DNA from: Apostichopus japonicus
Taxonomy: Eukaryota > Echinodermata > Holothuroidea > Aspidochirotida > Stichopodidae
Length of the DNA stretch: 64,000 bases
Direction: 5' to 3'
NCBI RefSeq assembly: GCF_037975245.1
Contig: NC_092575.1
Location: 15,480,310 to 15,544,309 of the forward strand
How positions within the stretch are numbered: position 1 is the first letter of the stretch; every line of letters starts with the position of its first letter. The translations under genes and the position numbers were made by a program. The notes under the pieces were generated by a model. That model did no database searches. It saw only the letters and a list, made by a program, of their open reading frames with translations, and had not been told where the DNA came from. Below, piece after piece: positions 34,446-46,196 of the stretch.

Positions 34446-35640
34446 CAGTGGCGGAGCTAGGGGAAATTTGCAGATAAACGAAAAATAAATAGGTGTCGTC
34501 GCCATTTTGTCAGAAAATTACACCAACAGAATAGGTAGATGAGAGCGCAATAAAAAGTCAATAATCGCGAATAAGTAAAAAGTAGTAAAAAGCTGAAAAG
34601 GGCGCCAGCAGTCCATTTGAGTCCGTCAGGGAGGGGGGGGGGGCACCCGCCCCCTGACTGTATGGACGCTCCGCCACTGACTGTACAATGATAAAAGTTT
34701 TCAGGTAGGCTTATTGCGAAGGGTACCAGGGCCAAGCCAGAAATATGAGTGAAAAGGGCACTATTTTCAAGGCCAGTGGTCGTATGGCCTCTCTTTGATT
34801 TCAGCCCTGATTATGACCCCGCATTCCCCCCTAGTCCCCATTGTCGCAAAAGTCTCTAATCACTACCCACTATTGTACGTTAACCAAGTTCGACAGTAAT
34901 AAACGTAACATAAAATATTCAATTTCCTACCTTCTGTCATCGCTCTCTTCTGGGGGTTTTGTTAATTCAACACTTTTAAAAAATCCATCTAGACTATGGC
35001 ACTTTGATGCTGCTTCTTTCAGCACCTTCTGTTTCCTATTTGCACATCCGGATGGTTTATATTTAGGCATTTTGTGATATCAGAGATGAAACAAGTCTAG
35101 GCATATGGAGGCAATGGTGCTTTTTACGTGACCCGCCCTGATACCATATAGGCCTATGGTATCCCGTTACACACGTTCCGAACTAACAAATAACCTACTG
35201 CACAGTCAACACACTGATCATGGAGCGGCGTGTAACCAGGGATTTGTTATGTAACAACTCCCTGGTATAACGTACACTGCATGCCGACTTAAAGTTTGGT
35301 GTTATTATTTCAGCCACTGCGCGTTGCGTATGGTCTAAACAGGGAGTTGTTCCATAACAACTCCCTGGTCTAAATATAGATCGAAAACCCCGTACAGTTC
35401 TTGGAAATAGTTTCGTACAATGGAAGCGCTGGTAAATTAAAGACGGCCGTTAGAGAATTTTGTCAGAAAATTACACCAACAAAATGTGGCAAATGTCAAT
35501 AGGTAGATGATAGCGCAATAAAAAAGTCAATAATCGCGAATAAGTAAAAAATGGTAAAAAGCTGAAAAGGGCGCCGGCAGTCCATTTGAGTCCGTCAGGG
35601 GGGGCATCTGCCCCCTGACTATATGGACGCTCCGCCACTG
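34446..35640. mobile_element. hAT-like composite element, perfect TSD GGTTGGAA
   Basis: Starts CAGTGGCGGAGC and ends with its inverse GCTCCGCCACTG. It is flanked by GGTTGGAA at 34,438-34,445 and 35,641-35,648. The body plus right end occurs twice, at about 34,500-34,679 and 35,455-35,640. A 770-base unique segment lies between, containing two hairpins. Right ends include a G-run and CCGCCCCCTGACT-type sequence. Either an element inserted in its own relative or an internal duplication explains it. No transposase seen. Confidence 0.75.
35236..35367. repeat. Twin hairpins around GGGAGTTGTT / AACAACTCCC
   Basis: 35,236-35,265 and 35,340-35,367 each form an inverted repeat. The second is a perfect 12-bp stem, CAGGGAGTTGTT with its complement, around a CCAT loop. 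The first has the same arm AACAACTCCCTGG with a few mismatches. They lie about 75 bases apart inside the composite element. Confidence 0.7.
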
Positions 35641-35648
35641 GGTTGGAA

Positions 35649-36700
35649 AAGTAAAACCATGGAGTTGATGTCTAGAACATTTCTTTGAGATATTTCCTAA
35701 CAAGGCACGGTGTGGATAATTGGGTGAAACGCTTGTACTCAAGCGACATACTCTCATGAAAGCAAAATTATGTACTGTTTTGCTGAAAACTAGGTCTTTT
35801 AATGAATTAGATATTTAAAAAAAATTATTTACAAACGTGCGCTTGCTGTAAAAACAATATTGAAAAGTGGTGTACAGCAAAATCCTGACTTTGTTCTTTT
35901 CGCCATCAGCGATGTATATACAAGTGGAAATAATGGATACTTTCGTGGTCTTCAAATTAAAGAACGTGGAGAGAACGTAGAGGCATGCGCTTAATATTGT
36001 TTTCTCTTAAAGCAGAATGATATGATAGATTCCTTGAAAATAAATTCTTTGAATCGCTGGTTTAAGTTGATCCACTTATCCATAGATTTCTTTTAATCGC
36101 TGTATTAAGTTGATCCACTTACCCACGATATAAATTATGAGGATTTGTAATGAGAATTTCAGTAATTAATCACGTTTTGTATCGATTGAGTTTGTTTAAT
36201 TTCCCATTTGATTTAATTAAATACTTTTAAGAACGCTTTTGTTTCATCGATAGAATAAATGGCTTATTTTTATTATGTGTAGTTAGTTTGGAATTACAAA
36301 TAATTATTTAAAATTACGTTGAGTTTTGTAATTCAGTACGCTTTGTTTCGTATCCGTTGAATCAATTATTTAAATGGATCTCAAATGGGGTCTCAATGTA
36401 CGTCAATAAAATTGTTTGAGTGCAATTTCTTCCAGTGTTAGTAAGACGATCCGGAACATTTATTATGAAAAAAAGTGTACTCACGGTTTTTCTTCTTCAT
36501 CTGTTCCCCCCCTCCCCCTCGGTCCGCCTTACTTTCCTTAGATACTTACCACGGACCGGTGAAGTAAAAGATCAGTCGATCACCACGATTGACAAATAGA
36601 ATCCGACACAACTTAGATTGGAAATAAAGATATCACTTGAAAGTATCCAGGGCAAGGGAATTCAAAATGGCGCCATTTGATTGTTTGTGTTCGGTACGGC
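35649..36700. other. AT-rich stretch without a supported gene
   Basis: No domain, repeat array or splice pattern recognised. There is an internal near-duplicate of TAAGTTGATCCACTTA at about 36,064 and 36,107. Confidence 0.4.
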
Positions 36701-36704
36701 GTAT

Positions 36705-36890
36705 AGGCAGAGAGCCTCCTTATCCGAGGCGGAGGGTTGCCATAAGCAGTTCATTGATCTACTCAGGTTCCTTTATGAATCCAATCACTTCGAGAACGCA
36801 CAAACTTCCTGTAGTTATTTTCGTTTATGAATCCAATCAGCCTCCGAGAACGCAAGAAATCCTTTGTTTCGTTCCGAAAATCCTGCAAAT
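36705..36890 (+). repeat. Dispersed repeat, copy 1
   Basis: Matches 38,275-38,540, sharing GGGTTGC, AAGCAGTTCATTGAT/GAGCAGCTCATTGAT and CGAGAACGCAAGAAA motifs. The second copy adds a tandem array of about 20 bases built on ATCCTGAATTTAGTTCC. Confidence 0.6.
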
Positions 36891-37023
36891 ATATACATAC
36901 GGAAAACATTTATCTATGAATATCTGTGGCTTACATTCCTTCAATAATAGATGAGTCTATGATTATGGCTTAAAATACAAACGAAACACGTTAAGCCTAT
37001 CTATGAATACCTGTGGCTGTGAC

Positions 37024-38035
37024 CATAGGCGTACGAGGCGGGGGCAGGGGGGGGGCAGATTGCCCCCCTAAATTTCCAGAGGACAAGAAATTCGGGCAAA
37101 AGTCCTGAAAAATTCGGGCAGCCTAAGAGGAGAAAAAATAAATATAAATATGTAGTAGCTTGCCCGAATCTTTTTCATATTTTGGCCCGAAAATTCCGTG
37201 GAGAGCGTTCTGTGTTATTTGTTTTGTGACATTAATATTAATATAGGCCTAATGATTTTCTTTATTTAGCATCATGATGCCCGAATATTTCCGTGTAACA
37301 CCACCGTAAGCGCAGCTCATCTAGGCTACCACGCTTTTTGCACTATGGCCCAAAATTATTAACAGGGAACGCCGCTCACAATCGTGGTGACAAACATGCA
37401 AGGAGATTAGCAGTCTCTGAAGTGAAAAAAACCGCAGTAAACATTTTTTTTCTAACTAGTCAACTGTATACCTGGACATCCCCGACATGAGTGTATATAA
37501 GAAACATTTTCTTTTTCATGGAGGGTGGGGGGGGGAGGGCCTACAAGCCTAAAAGTACAGGTTTATCATATTCTTTGTTATTTTTCATACTTTTTTGTGA
37601 GACAAATTGCAGTCTCACCCGACACAGCGACATTTTCCCGCCTACGTGTCGTTGAACAATGTTTTATTGGGGGTAGCTGAGTTACTGTGTTAAAATAATA
37701 AATACCTCAACTAAATAGGAGCTTAAAAAATATACTGTCCTAGTTTTCCCCTTCAAAGTGATGTACCATTTTTTCTTCTTCTAATTTACCAAATTTTTGG
37801 GGAAGTGTAAATTTCTAAACGTGAGATTATAAAATAAAGAATGTTTAGATGCAACTTGCAAGGCCTCAAAAGTGCCATTTCCGGCAATCTGAGAGGCATA
37901 TTTTGCCCAAAAAATTATTGTGCGCTACGCGCCAACCGATGGTGGCGCTCCGCTTAGATAGTGTCACGAGAAATTTCGGGCACAAAAATTTCTGCCCCCC
38001 CCCCTCCCAAACCGAAATTCTCCCGTACTCCTATG
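37024..38035. mobile_element. 1.0 kb hAT-like element, perfect TSD GCTGTGAC
   Basis: Left end CATAGGCGTACGAGGC and inverted right end CATAGGAGTACGGGAG; 8-base duplication GCTGTGAC at 37,016-37,023 and 38,036-38,043. It is inserted into the 43-bp satellite, which continues on both sides. G-runs and C-runs lie inside each end. The GC hairpin module is at 37,843-37,967. No transposase visible. Confidence 0.85.
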
Positions 38036-38274
38036 GCTGTGACAACTGACATAGCTAATCAATTTATGAATATGTGTGTATTACATCACTTACATCATAG
38101 TTTAACATATTAATATGTGGGGCGTAGAAACCTTTTAGAGCTAACTTATTATGAATATCTATGGCTTACATCAATTACAAACTATATTTATCATTGAATA
38201 AATGTATTCATATATACGAAACAGAATAGGCTAAAACTAACTTGTAAAAAATTCTACTTACAAAATTGCAGAGA

Positions 38275-38540
38275 GTCTCACTACCTGGGTAGGGTTGCAA
38301 TGAGCAGCTCATTGATGTACGCAGGTTTAGTTATGAATTCAATCACTACGAGAACGCAAGAAAACCTGTATTTAGTTCCAAAAATCCTGAATTTAGTTCC
38401 GAAAATCTTGTATTGAGTTCCAAAATTCCTGAATTTAGATCCAAACCTTTTGAATTAAGTTCCGAAAATCCTGCTTTTAGTTAAAAAAAATCCTGTTTTT
38501 ATTTCCTTTACGAATCCAATTAACCTCCAAGAACGCAAGA
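38275..38540 (+). repeat. Dispersed repeat, copy 2, with short tandem array
   Basis: Homologue of 36,705-36,890. From about 38,360 to 38,490 a degenerate 20-21 base unit (AATCCTGAATTTAGTTCCRA) repeats about six times. Confidence 0.6.
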
Positions 38541-39250
38541 GAATCCTGTGTTTAGTTCCAAATTACGATAATGTGGGTATCGAAAATAAATAAAGATTCG
38601 TGTTTTTTCAGTTCGAGACAAATTGTTATGTTATGTTATTATTATGTGAAGGACCATTTTTCCATAAATATTGTTGGTACTGTGGAGAAAATAATCCATT
38701 CCGAAGTGTGCAAATGAAGTTACTATTTAAGAAAGGTCACCCAAAATAGAGCCTGTGTAACAAACATCTTGTCTCACACTCAACCCTAGTCCCATAGAAG
38801 GTATATTGGTGAAGTTCTTAACACTATATACTAAAATCCCACATACAGTGTACATACACATGTATGCATGTGTTGGCCTGTACGGTGTATCGATAGATCA
38901 GCTAAACCAGTCTTTTATATTTTCCGTATGGGAGTATAGCTGTTAATTTAATTAACAATATAGCAGTTAAATTCCTGCATACTTTGATGAATAGCTGACT
39001 AACGCACGAGCTGGTAGGGACATTCGTGATTATCTAAATCAAGGTATACTTACCCTTGCTGATCTAGCCTTGATACGATTAATCCGACCACTGAAAAGCA
39101 GAAACACAAAGAGAAAAGCCTTTTACAACAGTTTTAATGAAAGCATTATGCAACAGACTGAACGAATACCCAAGTTTCGCCGCCGAGGGAAAGAGGACAA
39201 AAGAAAAAAGAGAAAAAAACAAGATGGTTTTTTGTTATTTTGGTTACATG

Positions 39251-40124
39251 CAGGGCCGTACTTAGATATGTGGAGGCCCGTGGGCAACCTTTAGTAGTAG
39301 TGGCCCACAGCACCCCAGCGATTGCCGTCTTGTGGGAGGGGTCTAAGGGGAGGGGGTGTCCCCGGCCCTTTTTTATTTTATTTTTTAAATAATTATGGGT
39401 GCTTTTATGAAAAAAGGTGCAGTATTTTGTGATTTTTTAAGTTAATTTATGTTCCAGGATTTTCAACCCATACTACCCAAAACTTGCCTGAAATACTTTC
39501 ATGAGAGGTATAACTTACTGATATATGGCTGATCCTCCGAAAAGAGAGGAATTTCTAGTCAAATCTGTGAATTCAAATACCGTTGCAGCCCGTGACTGAT
39601 CAGGCCGTTGGTGATATCTGTTGCGCAATATTCGATATTCCCGGATCGCGCACTGCTTCCACATTTCCAAATTTGAAGTAAGCTTTTTGAATTGGCAATC
39701 TGTTGAGCCAAAAACGGTCAAAATCGGTTAGGGGCAGGAACCTAGCGGAAGGTGATGACAGGCACAGTGTCAGGGTGTACCGTAACGTATCAAAACCAAC
39801 CACTAACCTAGTTCTAAAGAAAATAGACGTCGAGATTGATGACTTTAGATATTAGGCCAATCATGTTTGTCTGCCGATGTGTGCTTTTCAATGGCAGGAA
39901 AACAACCACTCAGCTGCTTCTACCATTCACAAAAAGATACAATTACAATTGAATATGGCTTGCGTATATGTAGATGATGTAAAACGCGCGCAATATGATT
40001 TTGATTGATGATTTGATTGCCAGCCTACATTTTCCTTATATTTTTTCATGAAATATGTGGAGGCCCCTTGTTGTGGAGGCCCATGGTCAACTGTCCACGT
40101 GGTCCATTCCTAAATCCGGCCCTG
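39251..40124. mobile_element. 0.87 kb hAT-like element with CAGGGCCG termini
   Basis: The left end CAGGGCCGTACTTAG and inverted right end CAGGGCCGGATTTAGG are flanked by GTTACATG (39,243-39,250) and GTTATATG (40,125-40,132), 7 of 8 matching. Both ends continue with GGAGGCCC motifs. The interior has no long reading frame I can assign. Confidence 0.82.
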
Positions 40125-40299
40125 GTTATATGGTATGTACACTAATTAAATGTGAGCGTAAAACAAACTAACATTCCCGTACCATTCTGATTATTCCGGT
40201 ACACTTTATTCATCTCGTATCATAACGATCAAGTTATATCTTCCGAAATTCTTGCACAGATTCAAATAGATTAGTCTTATATACATACCTTTCGTCAGA

Positions 40300-40751
40300 A
40301 TGTCTTTAGTTGGAGTTGCCTCTGACGTCACCACAGATAACGGCGAGTTATGGAAAGATATGACTGTAAGACCGACAATGCCTGTATGGTGACGTCACAC
40401 ATATTTTCAAGAGAGATATTATGAACCAATTAAATATATTTATTCAATCTTTTAGATCGGTTACTACTTAATGAAATTTAAATTGAAACTTACGGATGCG
40501 GTTAAAATAGAATAGATTAATTCCAGTAAATTTTTGTTTTTGTTTTCTCCTTTCAGGGTAAAGAATTTCCGAAGACATTTTGTTGGCCACTAGGTTATGT
40601 TTGGGAAGCAGACAACAAACTGAAACTGAATTATAATGATGAATATGCATACACGGCACAGAACAAATTTGGAAGACGAACAAATTTGGGATTTCGTCAC
40701 AAAGACGTCATTAGCACAAACGGGTGCACCGTATGGACTATCTTACACTAA
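40300..40751 (+). CDS. Candidate small two-exon gene, 86 aa, unknown function
   Basis: Exon 1 at 40,300-40,365 (22 codons from ATG) ends at a GTAAGA donor. Exon 2 at 40,557-40,751 follows a strong polypyrimidine-CAG acceptor (TTTTCTCCTTTCAG) and runs 64 codons to TAA. Both borders are phase 0, so the frame is continuous. Exon 2 encodes a compact sequence rich in aromatic residues (F-C-W-P-L-G-Y-V-W near its start, N-G-C-T-V-W near its end). I recognise no domain and see no signal peptide. It may instead be the last part of a larger gene whose upstream exons are unseen, or chance. It lies just right of the hAT-like element. Confidence 0.35.
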
Positions 40752-41420
40752 GTGACGCTCTAGTCATTTACGTATTAATGTACATCGTGTATAGTCTTAT
40801 AATTCATACCATGCACTATATTGGCTTACTGTTTTTATATGTGTATTTTTCCATTCAAAAAGAGAACTGCTGAGATTTATCATTTAAACAGGAATTTTGG
40901 AAGAGTATTTGTGATCAGAATTGTTTATGTATTGATATTTTTCATAGTATTCTTATTCTTGTATCAGAGAGGTTAACTTTTCTAATTTCTACTGAATTTG
41001 ATCATTTTATTTCATTGCTTGCAATTTATATATTGTACGACGCATTGAGATGTTTTTACATGTAATGCACTGTTTTAAAAATATGTTTACATTACATAAA
41101 ATTACATTATCATTTGAACAAATCTGGAGTAGCCTTCCTCGCACCGAATTTGTTTTTTCTTTGTCATTCATGCAAATGTTTTACTAGACTGTTTTTACTA
41201 GTCTTTACCATAAAATAAATAACATTTAAATTGGACTGTTTCTTGGTCCCAAAGTTTTGTGATTATTCGGCAGTTGTAATCATTCACTGATGATCTCAAC
41301 AGTCCTGATGACTGCCAGGATTCATATTCATATTTGTTCAAATCGTGGTCATTTCTCTATACGTGTGTATGTCAGCCGTGAAGGTATTACAGGCTTATTA
41401 GCAGTGCCGTATTACCCGAT

Positions 41421-41621
41421 ATGAAGATGAAGCGAGGACCAAATCGACCGGAGTTTCCAAGGCCTATTGCCTCAAGGTCAAGAGGGACCATATATCTTTT
41501 AGGGTTCTTCGTGAACAATACTCGACAAGATATACCAAATTCCCATTTTGTATTTGTGCCTGCGAATGGGCAAGCATATGTGGTCTATTGGATAGAAGGA
41601 TGGAACGTTTGTTCTAATTAG
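41421..41621 (+). CDS. Candidate small open frame, 66 aa, unknown
   Basis: ATG to TAG, with a composition less repetitive than neighbouring frames (V-F-V-P-A-N-G-Q-A-Y-V-V-Y-W). An AATAAA lies at about 41,776. There is no splice, homology or duplication support. Could be chance. Confidence 0.18.
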   Translation: MKMKRGPNRPEFPRPIASRSRGTIYLLGFFVNNTRQDIPNSHFVFVPANGQAYVVYWIEGWNVCSN

Positions 41622-42443
41622 GTAACAGCTGTACATTTATCATAGAAAGAAGAAATTATGTTATGGAGAGACAACTTCAACTCTTACCTCAGTTATTGCT
41701 AGAATTCATACATTCGGACCCTCTATAGAGCCTGTCTGACAAAGACAATATGAAGCTGTGACCAATTACTGTGAAATAAATCATCGAACCTACTAGGGCT
41801 TGTTTCAGTTGAAAAAGTGTGATGCTTTAAGCCAATGTTCAAACGACTTTTTCGCGATATTAAAAGTGCAAGAATCTAACAAAATAGTTTAGGCTTTATT
41901 ATATGCGTGCAGAGAATGTGAAAGTTAACAATGTAGCAATCTTTTTCTTAATGATTTTACTTTTATAACTAATTTAGTGGCTCCTGTGAAAGGTCTGCAT
42001 AAATCGTATTACTAACAGGTCTACGAGCCATGCGAGTAAGTGTGTGATATTTGAAGAGATAAATTTCATTTTTCTTATTCTTTTAATTACAATATCGCTG
42101 TACTGTATTTATCATCGGAAAAACGTCATTGAACATTACCTAACGTAACGTCAAGTTCTTGCACAATGAAGGCATCGTACTGTAAGAATTGGATCATCAC
42201 GTTAAAATCGATCTCCAGTGACTTATATTTTCAGAATGGACAGTAGCAAAATTCTATGAAAAAATCGACTGGCCTATGTAATTACATACAATGACACGTA
42301 CAGAGTCTTCATTAATTGTGTTAAGGAAACCACCTTCCAAATAAGGAATTGAAAACGAAACCCTAACTAGAAATAGATATAGGAAAGAAAAAACCAAAAC
42401 AAGTGTAACCTATACCTGTAAATTGCGCAAATGAGGGTGTACA

Positions 42444-43095
42444 CAAGGGCGGCGGAACCGGGGGCACAGGGGGCACGTGCCCCCCACTTTTCCTCAGGTT
42501 AAAAATGTGCCCTTTTTCTACATAAAAATTGAAGTGTCTCAAGTTAGCAAGAGCAAGGAACCAGAATGAACACTCGGGAAGGGCCGTTTCCGGCCATCGG
42601 AGGGGTTTGTAAAACCAAAAATTTTCTTGTACGTTCCGCGCCAACCGATGGTGGCGCTCCGCTCAGAAAGTCATGCATACAACTTTGCAAATCCTGGCTA
42701 CGCCCCTGACTTTTAATGACTTTCTGTGGGTCAAACTCAAAGAAATTTCGAATGGAAAAAATTTGCTTAGATATTATCAAGAAATAAACTCTAATTCGGA
42801 AGATTCCTACATTAGCAACTAGCATGATTTCACCTCACTTTGTCTCAAAAGAAAACTTGTTCCTTGTTTCCAATTTGCACATTGGATATTGCAGTGCTAG
42901 TATGCATATTTTCCTTGAGGGTGCACGGGGGGGGGGGGCGTTGATGGAATGATGTGTATACGTAAATAAGATAATACAATAACAGTTATAAAGGGTACTA
43001 AATATAAGGCTGTATCATTCCAATCGAATTTCTGCAAAGTGCCCTTTGATGTCGGTGCCCCCCCCCCCAGATTAAAAGTGCTTCCGCCGCCCTTG
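42444..43095. mobile_element. 0.65 kb hAT-like element, perfect TSD GGTGTACA
   Basis: Left end CAAGGGCGGCGGAACC and inverted right end CAAGGGCGGCGGAAGC, with duplication GGTGTACA at 42,436-42,443 and 43,096-43,103. It has a GGGGGCACGTGCCCCC palindrome near the left end and C-runs near the right. Inside, 42,550-42,712 carries the GC hairpin module followed by CCTGGCTACGCCCCTG, the end sequence of a different family, so it captured or was invaded by another element. Confidence 0.85.
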
Positions 43096-43261
43096 GGTGT
43101 ACACAACAATTTCATTTACTTTTGCTTTTTTTTTGGCAAAATGTAAAGCCAATAGTAATTGAATACTTCTTCATTTCGAATACATTCCTTTTTAATAAAG
43201 AGTCTATCGCCATGGCGACAGCTATAAAAAGATAAAAATCTGAACGAAAACTTCTTCCTTT

Positions 43262-44115
43262 CGTTTTGGTTTACAATATGAAGTTATAGGTGCGGTATAT
43301 TCCGGGAAGCATGTGGTACCTCTTATCCCAGTATCGAAGAAAAAGCCCAAGAGGTTCATATCTCATACATTAGAAGGAAAAAAAATACCTCTCTTTTGTT
43401 GTTATAAATAAGCTCTCGTTCGCCGCCCGTTGAAAGTTACGAATGATTTATCTCGCCAAGGTTCATTATTATGCCATTTCGTATTAGATTAGGATATCTT
43501 CATCCATTTCTGATTTTCATCGATAATGTTTTCTTTCTTTCTCTTACACATCGTACGTAAATACTGACTGACATCCTAGTGATACAAGTAAAGCTATATC
43601 ATACGCCCTTATTCCCTCTCTGAAATGTAACCGCTAAAATGATAGTAATAAGCACCCTTCCTCTCCTGAAATGAACCATAACACAATCAAAGAATGCAAC
43701 TGCTTAAATCAGCTTGTTTTCGTTCTTTTCATTTACTATTAAATATTAATGTTATTAGTTTTCTTACGGTAACTTCTTTTTTTTTACAAACCCACCCAAC
43801 TTTTTTTTTCATACAAATTAGCGAGTGGCTAGCAGTTATATTGAAAACTTGCTGTATTCTGATTTAACCAAGTTTTTTTTAATAAACGTGGAATCAAATA
43901 ATCTCTTAAGAAATAGCTATAACAAACAACGGGCAATTTTTAAAACATTTGAGCATCTACACGAATTTAAAAAAAAAAATCATTAATTTACGAGTAATGA
44001 AGCCCATATTTAACATATATTGCCCTTTAAAAGCATGTATTAATAACCAGCCATATATGATTGTAATAACATCTTCAAGAATTGACACTTCTGCGCGTCA
44101 ACTGGTAATAAGAAG
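43262..44115 (+). repeat. 0.9 kb duplicated segment, copy 2
   Basis: Diverged homologue of 29,341-30,240. Its right end abuts the large 33-bp minisatellite, which copy 1 lacks. Confidence 0.75.
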
Positions 44116-44129
44116 TACATTCACTCTGT

Positions 44130-45262
44130 GCATATTACACCACATATACTACACTCTTTGTTTATTAATACATCACAGATACCACACTCTGTGTTTATTA
44201 ATGCACCATAGATACCACACTCTGTGTTTATTAATGCACCACAGATACCACACTCTGTGTGTTTATTAATACACTACAGATACCACACTCTGTGTTCATT
44301 AATACACCACAGATACCACACTCTGTGTTCATGAAAACACCACAGACACCACACTCTTTGTTTATTAATACACCACAGATACCACACTCTGTGTTTATTA
44401 ACACACCACAGATACCACACTCTGTGTTTATTAATGCACCACAGATACCACACTCTGTGTTCATGAAAACACCACAGATACCACACTCTTTGTTTATTAA
44501 TACACCACAGATACCACACTCTTTGTTTATTAATACACCACAGATACCACACTCTGTGTTTATTAATACACCACAGATACCACACTCTTTGTTTATTAAT
44601 ACACCACAGATACCACATTCTGTGTTTATTAATACACCACAGATCCCACACTCTTTGTTTATTAATACCACAGATACCACACTCTGTGTTTATTAATACC
44701 ACAGATACCACATTCTGTGTTTATTAATGCACCACAGATACCACACTCTGTGTTCATTAATACACCACAGATACCACACTCTGTGTTCATGAAAACACCA
44801 CAGATACCACACTCTTTGTTTATTAATACACCACAGATACCACACTCTGTGTTTATTAATGCACCATAGATACCACACTCTGTGTTTATTAATGCACTAC
44901 AGATACCACACTCTGTGTTTATTATTACACCACAGATACCACACTCTGTGTTTATTAATGCAGCACAGATACCACACTCTGTGTTTATTAATGCACCACA
45001 GATACCACACTCTTTGTGTACTATTAATACACCACAGATACCACACTCTGTGTTTATTAATGCACCGTAGATACCACACTCTGTGTTTATTAATGCACCA
45101 CAGATACCACACTCTGTGTTTATTAATGCAACACATATACCACACTCTGTGTTTATTAATGCACCATAGATACCACACTCTGTGTTTGTTAATACACCGC
45201 ATATACCACATTCTTTGTTTCTTAATACATCACAGATACCACACTCTCTGTATATTTAAACA
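44130..45262. repeat. Large 33-bp minisatellite (~34 copies)
   Basis: A clean array of ATTAATACACCACAGATACC followed by ACACTCTGTGTTT, with a few 30- and 36-base variants. Because 33 is divisible by 3 and the unit lacks stops in several frames, long 11-residue-repeat frames appear on both strands. I do not call these as genes. The motif matches the arrays upstream of receptor genes A and B. Confidence 0.95.
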
Positions 45263-46190
45263 CCAAAGATATCACATTTTTATGATGTCTGTAAGTCTTT
45301 TCCAAGAAATAAATCGAGAGGTCACCACCTGACTTTTTGCTCGTAAAGCACATCATTGTATAATAAAAACTGTGGCATTTATACAGTAGATCCGTCAAAG
45401 AACACAATAACAAATACTATATAGTACCGCTTCCATGTGCGCATATACCAGGAACTTTCTTAACAAATTAAAAATAGTTGCATCTTAACATTCTATATTT
45501 TGAGATCTCATGTTGTAGAAATGTACACAATTCCGAATAAAGAAAAACAAATACATTTGAAGAGAACAAAAATCGAGGCATTATGATGGTAGCTAACCCT
45601 AGATATGTTTAGGGGAAGCCATATGTGTACTATTAGGTGTAAATTAATTTTTAAGGTTTGTGTTATCACTATTTTTTAACATGAAAAAAGGAACCTACTG
45701 AGGAGAGGCGGCCAGTAAGCTGAGTGGGTGGGCTGGGGTCTGGGGTCCGCGTCCCCCTAGTTAGTAAAAATGAAACTGTAAGGCTTACATATAATACATA
45801 GAAATAACAAATATATTTATGAACCGTAGTTTCACATAATGCTGCTACACTTTTCACGCAGGTTAAATCTCAGTAACTCTCTTCCTTAATAGTTATTCTA
45901 ACAACACTGGTGAAAAACCGAAACAAACACACGGTCATCGCATGCACGATCAATCATATTATACGTGATGAGCGGTTACAATTAACCGTGTATTGTTTTG
46001 AACGCCATTCCTACAACATGCCAGTTCCTAGAGTTTCGAGGCTGCACACTACTGACTAAGAAATCATAAGAAATATTTTGACATTTTCGCTAAAGCTAAC
46101 AGAAATAGTGCATACTGTCCAGTAGTTGACATTATAGTAGGCCTATTTTCATTTAAGAAGTGGAAATCGCAATTTGCGGCTGATGGTATC
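45263..46190. other. Stretch without a supported gene
   Basis: No reading frame, RNA gene or repeat array recognised between the minisatellite and the TCCA array. Confidence 0.4.
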
Positions 46191-46196
46191 ACTATC

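Noticed and set aside
44130-45262. CRISPR-like regular repeats
   Set aside because: Units abut without unique spacers and the sequence is eukaryotic, so this is a minisatellite.
44231-45332. 11-residue-repeat open frames that could look like a repeat protein
   Set aside because: They follow from the 33-bp unit having no stops in several frames on both strands at once; no splice sites, no non-repeat domain and no signal peptide.
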